DNA of 64,000 bases from an uncultured Carboxylicivirga sp. (lineage in GTDB: Bacteria > Bacteroidota > Bacteroidia > Bacteroidales > Marinilabiliaceae), in assembly GCF_963674565.1 (NCBI RefSeq), contig NZ_OY771430.1, positions 3,534,001 to 3,598,000 of the forward strand, given 5' to 3'. Positions 27,595 through 36,633 of this stretch are shown piece by piece. The notes beneath the pieces are model-generated. The model searched no databases. It had not been told where the DNA came from and saw nothing but the letters and a program-made list of their open reading frames with translations. The position numbers and the translations under genes were made by a program. Position 1 is the stretch's first letter, and each line of letters begins with the position of its first letter.

Positions 27595-27963
27595 ATGCTC
27601 TATATTATTCTAGTCTTTGTATTTTTTATGTTTTTATCACAAAAGAAAAGAAGGTGGATAAAATATGGCAAATTGCAAAGAAGCAAGTTCATTTCTAGTA
27701 ATGAACACCAATACTATTTAGAAGAAGCATTGTTTAAGGATTTTCATGACGCCATACACCATTTATATATAATAAATCACGAAATAAACTCTTACGCCAA
27801 GGCTTTGGAAGTAAAATATGATTATTTTGATTGGTCGTATACTATATTTCGATTTGAACATACTACGATAAAGATAATTAGGATTATTGACAGAGTGATA
27901 CTAATAAAAAGTCTGATGCCAATTTCAATAGAAGATTTTGAATTTGATAATCCTAAGTTATAA
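27595..27963 (+). CDS. Small membrane-anchored protein, unknown
   Basis: The 122-residue product starts with a single hydrophobic segment (LYIILVFVFFMFLS, residues 2-15), then a basic patch KKRRWIKYGKLQR, and a helical soluble part rich in aromatic and His residues (HDAIHHLYIINHEI). The N-in orientation would place the soluble domain in the cytoplasm. No family recognised. It lies alone between a strong terminator and tRNA-Arg, with high AT content; it may be strain-specific. Confidence 0.6.
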   Translation: MLYIILVFVFFMFLSQKKRRWIKYGKLQRSKFISSNEHQYYLEEALFKDFHDAIHHLYIINHEINSYAKALEVKYDYFDWSYTIFRFEHTTIKIIRIIDRVILIKSLMPISIEDFEFDNPKL

Positions 27964-28049
27964 CATTCAATAAGCATAACGTCATGTATGCCATTTTGAG
28001 TTATCCTAAAAAACAAAAGCTTGCAGATTAATATCTACAAGCTATACCG

Positions 28050-28121
28050 TGATCCCAACGGGACTCGAACCCATATCGTCAGAACCGGAATCTGATATTC
28101 TATCCATTGAACTATGGGACC
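28050..28121 (-). tRNA. tRNA-Arg (CCG)
   Basis: The minus strand folds into a full cloverleaf: acceptor GGTCCCA/TGGGATC, anticodon stem TCAGA/TCTGA with loop TTCCGGT (anticodon CCG, reading CGG), T arm ATGGG-TTCGAGT-CCCGT, discriminator A. Its length is 72 nt and CCA is not encoded. Confidence 0.96.
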
Positions 28122-28233
28122 AGTTCAAAAAACTAAAATGCCTTTCTTAACAAGACATTTTATTATTCAGGTGCGCAAATTTAAAAATTAAAAGCAAAAT
28201 GCACCACCTGATATCCAATAAAGATAACTGCGA

Positions 28234-28482
28234 TTAATCAACTGCAACCACCTCAACAATTTGCGGAACTGATTTTTTTACCACCATCTCAACTCCGCCT
28301 TTCAGTGTTTGCATGCTCAAATGGCAGCCATGGCACGATCCTTCCAGGCGAACCTGAACCACAAAGTCGTCGGTAATATCCAGTAGTGTGATGTTACCAC
28401 CATCACCTTGCAGATAAGGGCGAATTGACTCCAGAGCTTCTTCAACCTCGTTAAGCAATTTTGCTTTCTCCTCTCCTCCCAT
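28234..28482 (-). CDS. NifU C-terminal domain protein
   Basis: The 82-residue product is the stand-alone NifU/NfuA-type iron-sulfur scaffold domain: ALESIRPYLQGDGGNITLLDI, then the cluster-binding CHGC (residues 55-58) and QTLKGGVEMVVKKSVP. It carries or delivers Fe-S clusters in the cytoplasm. It begins 3 nt after mrp, so the two are co-transcribed, which fits a joint role in cluster delivery. Confidence 0.93.
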   Translation of the reverse strand: MGGEEKAKLLNEVEEALESIRPYLQGDGGNITLLDITDDFVVQVRLEGSCHGCHLSMQTLKGGVEMVVKKSVPQIVEVVAVD

Positions 28483-28485
28483 GGC

Positions 28486-29592
28486 TTACTTTTTAATTTC
28501 TACAATTTTAGTTTCCGGCATAGCAGCATTACGAAGTTCAACACGTTCAACCACCTTTTGTGCCAAATCAGCAAAGGCTAAACCAATAATGGAAGCTTCG
28601 TTCAATGCAGCCGGTTCTCCATTATCGCCACCTTCGCGTATGCTCTGAACAATTGGTATTTGTCCTAATAAAGGCACCTGAAGTTTTTCCGCTAAAGCCT
28701 TACCTCCGTCTTTTCCAAAAATGTAATATTTATTTTCAGGCAATTCAGCAGGTGTAAACCAGGCCATATTTTCAACTAGTCCTAATACAGGCACATTAAT
28801 ATTCTTACTCTTAAACATGCTGACTCCTTTTACAGCATCAGCCAGTGCTACATTCTGAGGAGTAGTTACAACCACAGCTCCTGTAATGCTTATGGTTTGA
28901 ACTAGCGTAAGATGAATATCACTGGTTCCAGGAGGTAAATCCAATAATAAATAATCGAGTTCACCCCAGTTTCCATCGTTGATAAGCTGACGAATGGCAT
29001 TGGTTGCCATAGATCCCCTCCATATCAAGGCATCATCCGGATTAACAAAGTAACCAATGCTTAACATCTTTACTCCGTATTTTTCAACAGGAATAATTTT
29101 ATCTTTTCCTTCAATCTTTTCTAAAACCGGACGAGCATCCTCTGTTTGGAACATAATGGGTACCGACGGCCCAAAGATATCAGCATCGAGTAAACCAACC
29201 GTATAACCAGCCTTAGCCAATGCCACAGCAAGATTTGATGTAATGGTAGATTTACCTACACCACCTTTACCCGAAGCAACCGCAATAATATTCTTTACGC
29301 CCGGCAGAGCTTTGGTTTCAACAGGCTTCGCCTTTGGCTTAACCTTAACATAAATATTCCCTTCAATATCAACCTCTTCATCCACATATGAATGAATCGC
29401 TTTTACACAAGCCTTTTTTAAAGAGCCGATTAAAGGATCGTTGGCCCGATCGAATAGTAAACTGAAACTGATTCTTTTTCCATCAATTCGCAGATCATCT
29501 TCAACCATCCCCAACGAAACGATGTCCTTCCCTTTTCCGGGATGCACCACATGTTTAAGTGCATCTAATATTAAGTTAGGATAATATTCCAT
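28486..29592 (-). CDS. mrp: Mrp/ApbC-family Fe-S carrier ATPase
   Basis: The 368-residue protein has an N-terminal MIP18/DUF59-like domain (1 to about 85) and a deviant-Walker P-loop ATPase domain (ASGKGGVGKST, about 106-116; LDADIFGPSVP; DLPPGTSD). Family members bind and transfer Fe-S clusters as dimers bridged by a C-terminal CxxC. Here the usual CxxC region reads VENMAWFTPAELPENKYYIFG and has no Cys; the whole protein has only one Cys (residue 62). The cluster role may therefore need the co-encoded NifU-like protein. The gene lies in an operon with that protein. Confidence 0.93.
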   Translation of the reverse strand: MEYYPNLILDALKHVVHPGKGKDIVSLGMVEDDLRIDGKRISFSLLFDRANDPLIGSLKKACVKAIHSYVDEEVDIEGNIYVKVKPKAKPVETKALPGVKNIIAVASGKGGVGKSTITSNLAVALAKAGYTVGLLDADIFGPSVPIMFQTEDARPVLEKIEGKDKIIPVEKYGVKMLSIGYFVNPDDALIWRGSMATNAIRQLINDGNWGELDYLLLDLPPGTSDIHLTLVQTISITGAVVVTTPQNVALADAVKGVSMFKSKNINVPVLGLVENMAWFTPAELPENKYYIFGKDGGKALAEKLQVPLLGQIPIVQSIREGGDNGEPAALNEASIIGLAFADLAQKVVERVELRNAAMPETKIVEIKK

Positions 29593-29690
29593 ATTATCTT
29601 TATTTAAACTTTTTAAAAATTATATCAAAGGTAAAAAAAATTGAGAAACTATGTTCTCAACCGTTGATTATCGTGTCATTTATCATGCAT

Positions 29691-30023
29691 TTACATCAAC
29701 TCAACCGAAGGATCCCAGAAGACTTCTTTAAAATTAATGATCTGGTTCTCTTCAACTTTCACCCCTTCATTTGCTAACAATTCCTTCATGGTTTCTCCAC
29801 CCGAAAAATGCTGTTTTCCTGTTAACAAGCCATTACGGTTAACCACTCGGTGAGCTGGAATATAATTGTGCCACGATCCGCATTTATTCATAGCCCATCC
29901 AACCATTCTGGCACTTCTTACAGCACCCAGATATCTGGCAATAGCACCATAGCTGGTAACTCTGCCATAGGGTATCAGTTCAGCAACCTGATAAACCTGT
30001 TCGAAGAAATCATTTTTTGGCAT
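29691..30023 (-). CDS. Alkyltransferase-like DNA repair protein (Atl)
   Basis: The 110-residue product is the DNA-binding domain of O6-alkylguanine-DNA alkyltransferase (IPYGRVTSYGAIA, GWAMNKCG, VVNRNGLLTG). The acceptor motif PCHRV is replaced by PAHRV, so it cannot take the alkyl group in a suicide reaction. Such Atl proteins bind alkylated guanine and hand it to nucleotide excision repair. Its start overlaps the end of trmB by 14 bp, so it is translated from the same mRNA. Confidence 0.9.
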   Translation of the reverse strand: MPKNDFFEQVYQVAELIPYGRVTSYGAIARYLGAVRSARMVGWAMNKCGSWHNYIPAHRVVNRNGLLTGKQHFSGGETMKELLANEGVKVEENQIINFKEVFWDPSVELM

Positions 30024-30786
30024 TGTTCAACTTACGGGGTTCGCGCTCTTTTACCACACCACGACCTCCACTGTGATAAGAGTCATAATCGATTTCAATT
30101 TCAGGTTCAATCCACTCCTCTCTTGGCTCCAGTTTATATTTAAGGTATTTGATATTTAAACCATGAGCAATCCATTTCGATTCGTAATGCGTTTGAATAC
30201 CCAATATCTCATCATCATAACCAGAACCGTATAAATCAGTTTCATTGACCAAGACAGGAAGATTATTTTCCTTCACCATAGCTTCGGTGTAGGTATGTAA
30301 AAAGTTGGAATCTGTTTTGAGATGTATGATACCTCCCGACTTCATTATCCTCAGATACAACTTCATAAAGCGCGTCGATGAAAGTCGTTTATTAACCCGT
30401 TTCATTTGCGGATCGCTGAAGGTAAGCCAGATTTCATCCACTTCCTCTGCATCAAAAAATTTGGTTATTAACTCAATTCGTGTTCTTATAAAAGCCACGT
30501 TGGTCATTCCTTTATTTTTCGAATCAGTAGCACCCCTGTGCATACGGGCACCTTTAATATCGATTCCTATGAAATTTTTATCTGGGAAAAGCTCTCCCAA
30601 TCCTACTGTATATTCACCCTTACCACATCCTAATTCAAGGACTACAGGGTTATCATTTTTAAAAAAGTCTTTATTCCACTTGCCTTTCAGTGCAAAAGGT
30701 TCTTGTTTTAATTCGTCGTAATTAGCCTGAAAAACATGATCATAAGTTGCCATTTCGGCGAACTTTTTCAACTTATTCTTTCCCAC
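30010..30786 (-). CDS. trmB: tRNA (guanine-N7)-methyltransferase TrmB
   Basis: TrmB makes 7-methylguanosine at position 46 of tRNA with S-adenosylmethionine. The 258-residue product contains the SAM site LELGCGKGEYT (near 50), FIGIDIKGARM, the family signature DEIWLTFSDPQMK, and HLKTDSNFL. The C-terminal tail after about 225 is basic and may be disordered. It follows gldH by 17 nt and overlaps the Atl gene. Confidence 0.95.
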   Translation of the reverse strand: MGKNKLKKFAEMATYDHVFQANYDELKQEPFALKGKWNKDFFKNDNPVVLELGCGKGEYTVGLGELFPDKNFIGIDIKGARMHRGATDSKNKGMTNVAFIRTRIELITKFFDAEEVDEIWLTFSDPQMKRVNKRLSSTRFMKLYLRIMKSGGIIHLKTDSNFLHTYTEAMVKENNLPVLVNETDLYGSGYDDEILGIQTHYESKWIAHGLNIKYLKYKLEPREEWIEPEIEIDYDSYHSGGRGVVKEREPRKLNNAKK

Positions 30787-30803
30787 TTTATGTACTTTGA
30801 CAA

Positions 30804-31280
30804 CTATTCAGCTTCTTGTATTCGTAATCCAATATTGTGTATACCTGTTAAATCATCGGTTCGCATGCCCTGAACTATTCTGAAGGTATATTCACCTTCT
30901 TCGGCAAATTTAACACCCATCTGATAAGGTACTGTTACATGAAACAGATCGCCCCAGCCGGACCCCAGCCATCGTCCGTTATCGTCGGCAAGTATACAAT
31001 CCACCTTTTGCTGCATTGTCTTACCGGATGGACTCATTACATCCACAAACAACCATAGATTACTATTGGGATACTCTGACCGGTTACGGATATTTAGATA
31101 AACATTGTAATTCAGCTGGGCATTTTCAATGTCAACCATAAATACAGCCATAGAATCCTTATTCCATCCTTCATCCGGAATGGTTACATATTGATCGAAA
31201 ACAGCGTTTTGATCGCAACTAACAAATCCAATGGCTAAGAAAATAGCCAACAGAATGCTATTTTGGCTTATTACCTTCAT
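30804..31280 (-). CDS. gldH: Gliding motility lipoprotein GldH
   Basis: GldH is a lipoprotein needed for gliding in Flavobacterium and widely conserved in Bacteroidota. From ATG at 31280 the 158-residue product has a lipoprotein signal (SILLAIFLAIGFVSC) and the family blocks YNVYLNIRNRSEYPNSNLWLF, GSGWGDLF and IVQGMRTDDL. The frame is open to 31454, but that extension lies inside ricT in another frame and would bury the lipobox, so the short start is chosen. The gene overlaps the end of ricT by 23 bp. Confidence 0.92.
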   Translation of the reverse strand: MKVISQNSILLAIFLAIGFVSCDQNAVFDQYVTIPDEGWNKDSMAVFMVDIENAQLNYNVYLNIRNRSEYPNSNLWLFVDVMSPSGKTMQQKVDCILADDNGRWLGSGWGDLFHVTVPYQMGVKFAEEGEYTFRIVQGMRTDDLTGIHNIGLRIQEAE

Positions 31281-32484
31281 TTTTCTTTGGATTGTTTTGA
31301 CTATTCTGACTGTTCGGGTTGTTTTGATTATTTGGCCTTCTTCGTCTGTTATTATTTTGGTTACGAGTCCCTTTTGCTCCATTTTTATTGGGAGCCGGGC
31401 GACGTTTCTTTTTCTTTTTATCTTCATCAAAACGGGTAAGATCATCCTGACCAACTACATTTTCATAACTTGGTTCTGCATGAATAGCAGTACGTTTGAA
31501 CTCATCTGATACCAGTTTATCAATCTTTTTGCCCCTGCGATTAATCTTTATCACTTCCTTCACACGATCAACAGGTACCTCAACTATTCCTGCCGGATAT
31601 TCTTTTTCGGTACTGTACCACATTATACGTTTGAAGATATCTGTTTTAAAGTGATAATAAGGACCTTCATCCGTTTCCAAAACAGTATTTATATTCGGAA
31701 AATCAGCCTGTGCATCAAGGTAGGCATCCAGTTCGTAGTTGAGACAACATTTAAGCTTACCACACTGACCAGCCAACTTCTGTGGGTTTAATGATATCTC
31801 CTGATAACGTGCAGCGTTAGTTGTAACCGAAACAAAATTAGTCATCCAGGTCGAACAACAAAGTTCGCGACCACAAGGGCCTATACCACCAATTCTACCA
31901 GCTTCCTGACGCGCTCCAATCTGGCGCATCTCAATACGTACTTTAAAACGATCGGCCAGCACTTTTATCAGTTCACGAAAATCAACCCGCTCATCGGCAA
32001 TGTAGTAGAAGATCGCTTTTGTACGATCCCCCTGATACTCAACATCACCAATCTTCATATCCAGTTTCAATCGTTCCGAAATCCTTCTGGATTCCAGCAT
32101 GGTTTCATGCTCCAAATTTTTGGCTTCTTCCCACTTCTCAATATCAGCAGGTTTAGCTTTTCGATACACGCGCTTAAACTCATAGGTATCCGGCGAGATA
32201 TTGTTTTTCTTCATCTGAAGCAAAACCAATTCGCCAGTCAAGGTTACGGTGCCAATATCATGACCCGGTGAAGCCTCTACTGCTATAATGTCTCCCTTTG
32301 AGAGTTTTAATCCGTTGCTATTGTTGAAAAAACCTTTACGTGTGTTCTTAAACTGAACCTCAACTATACTTGTGCTATTTATGCTTTCGGGTAAATCGCC
32401 CAACCAGTCGAAAACATTTAGTTTTCCGCAACGACTGGTGCAGTTGGTACAACCCGTTTTTTCCTGTTCCTTAACTTCTTCCAT
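31258..32484 (-). CDS. ricT: RicT/YaaT-like PSP1-domain protein
   Basis: PSP1-domain proteins of this type bind Fe-S clusters in the RicA-F-T complex of Bacillus, where they aid RNA processing; the Bacteroidota role is not settled. The 408-residue product has an N-terminal Cys cluster (CTNCTSRCG), the PSP1 domain (about 45-260, with GGIGPCGRELCCSTW and QCGKLKCCLNYE) and a low-complexity tail of Asn, Lys, Arg and Pro after about 370. Start MEEVKEQEK at 32484 is preferred; the frame opens at 32508. It lies between holB and gldH, a conserved order in the phylum. Confidence 0.92.
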   Translation of the reverse strand: MEEVKEQEKTGCTNCTSRCGKLNVFDWLGDLPESINSTSIVEVQFKNTRKGFFNNSNGLKLSKGDIIAVEASPGHDIGTVTLTGELVLLQMKKNNISPDTYEFKRVYRKAKPADIEKWEEAKNLEHETMLESRRISERLKLDMKIGDVEYQGDRTKAIFYYIADERVDFRELIKVLADRFKVRIEMRQIGARQEAGRIGGIGPCGRELCCSTWMTNFVSVTTNAARYQEISLNPQKLAGQCGKLKCCLNYELDAYLDAQADFPNINTVLETDEGPYYHFKTDIFKRIMWYSTEKEYPAGIVEVPVDRVKEVIKINRRGKKIDKLVSDEFKRTAIHAEPSYENVVGQDDLTRFDEDKKKKKRRPAPNKNGAKGTRNQNNNRRRRPNNQNNPNSQNSQNNPKKNEGNKPK

Positions 32485-32535
32485 AATTTCAATAAATAAA
32501 AGGCTCACTGGCCTTGTGAATTCGCTAAATCACCC

Positions 32536-33657
32536 TTACTGTTTTAGCAGCATGATAATTTTCAGACACAAATCCATTAATATAATTCGAGCATTCCCAT
32601 TTTGTTCAAGATGAGAATGGGCTAAACTGATCTCTTCGCTCAATTGTAATACGTTATTATCGTTTATAAATGGCGAAAAACGTGTTGAGAAATTTCTTTC
32701 TTCTGCCGTAAGATACAATAATTCTTCTTCCTGTATATTCATTATGAAGTTTTCGCGAATTAACCGAAGTGAAAAATCAAGAAAACTTTTCAATTGTTCC
32801 TTAGGTTGACTGTTCATTTCATCGCACCATTCAATCAGATCAAATAATTTCCGTTGATAAGCCTGACGCATTAATGCCACAAATTTATCGAAGAAGAACT
32901 TTCGTTCATCGCTCTGATCCAATAATTCGCGGGCAGCCACATAATTACCAACAGCCAATTTGGCTAACTGACCGGCTTCATCTGAACCAATCCCAAACTC
33001 TTTAACCAAAGATGCAGCAATATCTTCGTTACTGATACCCGGAACTTTCAACATCTGTGTCCTACTCTGAATCGTTCCCAGTACATCAGCAGGATTATCC
33101 GACACCAGTAAAAAAACCGTACCTTCCGGTGGCTCTTCCAACAGTTTTAATAACTTATTGGATGCCGCCACATGCATTTTTTCCGGCATCCAAATGATCA
33201 TCACTTTATACTTGGCCTCAAATGTCTTAAGACTTAGTTTTTTGATGATATTATGACTCTCTTCACTATAAATTAAACCTTGTTTGTCTGATTCAAGAAA
33301 TGTATACCATTGCCCAAGGTTAAAATACTTTTTGTCCAGAATAATCTGACGCCATTCCTGCAAATAAGAATCACTCACCGGATTTTTATGTTTCGGACTC
33401 TTAACAACCGGAAACACAAAATGCAAATCAGGATGAACCAGTTTGTTGTATTTAACACATGACGGACAAACTCCACACGAATCGTTTTCCTGTCGGTTAT
33501 GACAATTGAGGTATTGAGCAAAAGCCAATGCCATATTTAATTTACCATTACCTTCTGGTCCGGTAAACATTTGAGCATGGCTGACACGCTCTTCGTTCAC
33601 CATGTTAATCAAATATTTTTTTATATGATCGTGGCCTATAACCTCTGCAAACTTCAT
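32536..33657 (-). CDS. holB: DNA polymerase III delta-prime subunit
   Basis: HolB is part of the clamp loader that places the sliding clamp during replication. The 373-residue product has the clamp-loader AAA+ fold: a degenerate P-loop (GPEGNGKLNM), the four-Cys zinc knuckle (CHNRQENDSCGVCPSC), KVMIIWMPEKMH, LLKLLEEPPEGT and the sensor-1 SRTQ. It is the first gene of a minus-strand set that continues with ricT, gldH, trmB and atl. Confidence 0.94.
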   Translation of the reverse strand: MKFAEVIGHDHIKKYLINMVNEERVSHAQMFTGPEGNGKLNMALAFAQYLNCHNRQENDSCGVCPSCVKYNKLVHPDLHFVFPVVKSPKHKNPVSDSYLQEWRQIILDKKYFNLGQWYTFLESDKQGLIYSEESHNIIKKLSLKTFEAKYKVMIIWMPEKMHVAASNKLLKLLEEPPEGTVFLLVSDNPADVLGTIQSRTQMLKVPGISNEDIAASLVKEFGIGSDEAGQLAKLAVGNYVAARELLDQSDERKFFFDKFVALMRQAYQRKLFDLIEWCDEMNSQPKEQLKSFLDFSLRLIRENFIMNIQEEELLYLTAEERNFSTRFSPFINDNNVLQLSEEISLAHSHLEQNGNARIILMDLCLKIIMLLKQ

Positions 33658-33835
33658 ATTGAATTAATTCACTTCTGATCAGTTTTTCCCTGATAAAATT
33701 ATTCTCTCAGCATGTTTTCTGCCTTCTTTCAAGGTCAGAAAAATCAAGTTCAAAGATAACAAATAAGTTGGTTGTTCAAACGAGAATAATTTAAGCCGGA
33801 TATGCCTTGAATAAGGGTGTTTTAATACAAAAAAC

Positions 33836-33843
33836 TACCTTTG
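33836..33843 (+). promoter_or_regulatory. Promoter -7 element of the radical SAM gene
   Basis: TACCTTTG exactly fits TAnnTTTG and sits 15 nt before ATG 33859. An in-frame TTG at 33841 falls inside this element, so it cannot be the start codon. Confidence 0.6.
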
Positions 33844-33858
33844 ACAAAATTTTTAAGC

Positions 33859-34638
33859 ATGTCAACCTTTTTATTCGACAAAACTGTTTTCGGTCCTGTC
33901 AGGAGTCGCCGTTTAGGTGTTTCACTGGGAATTAATCTATTACCCAACAATAGAAAAATCTGTTCATTCGATTGTATTTACTGCGAATGTGGATTAAATG
34001 GTGAATTAGGTGAAAAAACCAGTCAGATGCCCACTCGCCAACAGGTAAAAGAAGCATTGAAAAAAAAGCTGGAAGACATGCTTAACGAAAACCTGAAACC
34101 TGATGTAATAACCTTTGCAGGCAATGGAGAACCAACTCTTCACCCCGATTTTGCAGGAGTAATAGATGACACCATAGAAATACGAAACTCCCACTGTCCC
34201 GAAGCCCGAATAGCAGTTCTTTCCAATGCATCGCGCTTACACAAACCTGAAGTTGTTTCAGCTCTTTTAAAGGTTGATGATAACATACAAAAACTTGATT
34301 CAGGATTAAAAGAAACAATCCTACGATTGGATCAACCCAACTATCCTTATGATCTGGATAAAACCATTAACCAGTTAAAAGCCTTTGAAGGCAAAGTAAT
34401 TATTCAAACCATGTTTGTTGAAGGAGAAATTGATGGGGTGGTTGTTGATAATACTACTCAAAAGGATATTGACTCCTGGATTCAGGCATTACAAAAGATC
34501 AGACCATCTAAAGTGATGATTTACACCATTGAGAGAGATACACCTTATAGCAATCTTAAAAAAGTATCGTTACCTTTACTGAACCAGATCGCTGACCAAG
34601 CTAAACAACAAGGCTTTGAGGTATCTGTTTCAGGATAA
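33859..34638 (+). CDS. Radical SAM protein, unassigned
   Basis: The 259-residue cytoplasmic protein has the radical SAM cluster motif CSFDCIYC (Cys-x3-Cys-x2-Cys, residues about 35-42) and the next block FAGNGEPTLHPDF. The family resembles the wyosine/YfkB-like group in which a Cys-bound 4Fe-4S cluster cleaves S-adenosylmethionine; the substrate is unknown. The GPVRSRRLGVSLGINLLP start is typical. It is followed after 6 nt by a glycosyltransferase and shares a promoter with it. Confidence 0.88.
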   Translation: MSTFLFDKTVFGPVRSRRLGVSLGINLLPNNRKICSFDCIYCECGLNGELGEKTSQMPTRQQVKEALKKKLEDMLNENLKPDVITFAGNGEPTLHPDFAGVIDDTIEIRNSHCPEARIAVLSNASRLHKPEVVSALLKVDDNIQKLDSGLKETILRLDQPNYPYDLDKTINQLKAFEGKVIIQTMFVEGEIDGVVVDNTTQKDIDSWIQALQKIRPSKVMIYTIERDTPYSNLKKVSLPLLNQIADQAKQQGFEVSVSG

Positions 34639-34644
34639 ACGGAT

Positions 34645-35742
34645 ATGAAAGAAAAGGCTTCCCACAAAAGACGAATTCTTATAAGCCCTTTAAACTGGGG
34701 GCTGGGTCATGCCACACGTTTATTACCGATTATTGATAATTTAATCAAAGATGGACATCAATGCTATGTTGCTGGAGAAAAACCATCCATCAACGTTATT
34801 CAGCAGACCTTTCCAAATCTGACTTTCATTATCCTGGAAGATTTTCAAATCAAGTTATCCGGCTCTAACAATCAACTTTTTAAACTTACCTGGCAACTTC
34901 CGGGATTTTTAAAATCTTTGAACAGAGACAGAAAAACAGTAAAAGAACTGGTAAAACGATTCAATATCGATTTTATCATTTCTGATAACCGCTATGGTTT
35001 TCGTCATCGCAAAATTACATCAGTGATTGTAACGCATCAAACGAATATAAGAACTGGTCGTTTGATGTGCTGGTCAAAACCAATGGTTCAGCTAACCTTA
35101 AAATATTGGATCAATAGATTTGATTCCTGCTGGATTCCCGATATTAATGACACACCATCCATTGCCGGTCAACTGGCCAATAAAGCATTGCACTGCTCTA
35201 GCCATCGAATAGGGTTAACATCAAGACTTAAGCTGGCCATCAATCCAACAGAAGTTCCTTCCTATTTAAAAAATCCAGATATACTAATCATTCTATCCGG
35301 CCCGGAACCTCAACGTTCGATTTTCGAAAAATTAATTGTTAGACGCTATATCAACAGTGACCTGAATGTCATTTTACTTCGTGGCCGACCCGACACAAAT
35401 ATAAAGCCCCGTAAACATGGATCAGTAACCTTTCTTGAGCATTGCGATATCAATACATATCAATACCTTTTAAACAAAAGCAAACAAATTATATGTCGTT
35501 CGGGCTATTCTACTTTAATGGATCTTTTTCATGTTAACCGCAAAGCAATTTTAATTCCTACGCCCGGACAATATGAGCAGGAATACCTGGCAATGCACAT
35601 GAAAAAACATTTCCATTTCACTGTTGTAATACAAAAAAAGATTCTTACAACGTCTCGTCTGGCCTTTGGAATTAATACCTATAAAGCCACGGCTAACAGT
35701 TATGCCAATTCTTTCCGATTACCTCCTCTTAACCAGTATTAG
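34645..35742 (+). CDS. MurG-like glycosyltransferase
   Basis: This 365-residue cytoplasmic or peripheral enzyme belongs to the GT-B fold group of the MurG/GT28 type: SPLNWGLGHATRLLPI with the acceptor-binding GxGH near residue 18, then a C-terminal nucleotide-sugar domain (ILLRGRPDTN and SRSGYSTLMDLFHV-like block CRSGYSTLMDL). It resembles uncharacterised Bacteroidota members that sit outside the murein cluster. It is co-transcribed with the preceding radical SAM gene; the product is unknown. Confidence 0.82.
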   Translation: MKEKASHKRRILISPLNWGLGHATRLLPIIDNLIKDGHQCYVAGEKPSINVIQQTFPNLTFIILEDFQIKLSGSNNQLFKLTWQLPGFLKSLNRDRKTVKELVKRFNIDFIISDNRYGFRHRKITSVIVTHQTNIRTGRLMCWSKPMVQLTLKYWINRFDSCWIPDINDTPSIAGQLANKALHCSSHRIGLTSRLKLAINPTEVPSYLKNPDILIILSGPEPQRSIFEKLIVRRYINSDLNVILLRGRPDTNIKPRKHGSVTFLEHCDINTYQYLLNKSKQIICRSGYSTLMDLFHVNRKAILIPTPGQYEQEYLAMHMKKHFHFTVVIQKKILTTSRLAFGINTYKATANSYANSFRLPPLNQY

Positions 35743-35933
35743 TCTCAACTTCTTTCAAGGCTGAACTGAATTATTTTGTCAGGCATTTTATTGAATTCAT
35801 CAAATCCGGCAAACTAAACATTAAGTAGTTAAGTATTAAAAAATGCAAACAAGCATAACCATTTTAATAAGATGAACGTATCATCGCCAACAAGATAATT
35901 GAACAAAGCAACACAACACTAAAATAGATTTTA

Positions 35934-36377
35934 ATGACAACCATATTTCTCATATTAATCCCACTTGCTGCTGCAGGTTTCTGGTTTTGGAAAAAAGGAA
36001 TTTTTATCCTGGCAGAACATTATGCTGTTGGTAATCTGGAATCGATACTCTTTAGTAATGGTGCCAAACAAAAAGAAACCATCATTTCTTCTATGAAGGA
36101 AATTACAAAAGAGAAATATACCAATGAGGAATTACTGGACTACTTCCTAAAAATAAAAGGATTACAAGTTATAAACTTTTATGATCCGGTTAGTTTCTGG
36201 ACTCGTAAATATTTAATGAGCCCAACGAAGTTAAAACTCAACTATTTCGAACAGGTGAAGTTTTACGAAACATTTCTTAACTATCCTGCTTTGGTTAAAG
36301 CTAAACGTAAAAACTCAAATGGGTACGTGAATAGCAGTCCAAAAGGATTATTCATTAACAAAAAACAATTGGCCTGA
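35934..36377 (+). CDS. Membrane-anchored protein, unknown
   Basis: The 147-residue product has one N-terminal membrane segment (IFLILIPLAAAGFWFW, residues 3-18) followed by a soluble, Lys-rich, mainly helical part. No family recognised. It is separated from the glycosyltransferase by 191 bp that hold no other gene, and it is followed by a terminator at 36438. It may be a lineage-specific envelope factor. Confidence 0.65.
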   Translation: MTTIFLILIPLAAAGFWFWKKGIFILAEHYAVGNLESILFSNGAKQKETIISSMKEITKEKYTNEELLDYFLKIKGLQVINFYDPVSFWTRKYLMSPTKLKLNYFEQVKFYETFLNYPALVKAKRKNSNGYVNSSPKGLFINKKQLA

Positions 36378-36437
36378 CTGGTCGGTAAAACAATATTGGG
36401 GACAAGTAGGAAAACAACTTCTACTGTCAGGAAAGCG

Positions 36438-36465
36438 AACCGGATAAGTAATTATCCGGTTTTTC
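36438..36465 (+). terminator. Terminator before the S46 peptidase gene
   Basis: AACCGGATAA and TTATCCGGTT form a perfect 10-bp stem closed by a GTAA loop, with T following. It ends transcription of the small membrane protein gene. Confidence 0.88.
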
Positions 36466-36633
36466 TTTATGTATGTTTGCTCACTTTATTGTTATTTGGA
36501 AAATTATATCTTTGCTACCTGATTTTAAACAAGCTGATGATACTAAACAAATCGTATCCGTCAACGTTGATTTCCTAGTTTTAGATAATTGGAAGGGAAT
36601 ACAATCAATATGAACACCAAATAATAGTAATTT

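Noticed and set aside
30305..30721. 138-codon plus-strand frame
   Set aside because: Antisense to trmB, whose motifs are unambiguous.
36396..36578. 60-codon plus-strand frame
   Set aside because: Spans the terminator hairpin at 36438-36465 and has no protein-like features beyond a hydrophobic run.
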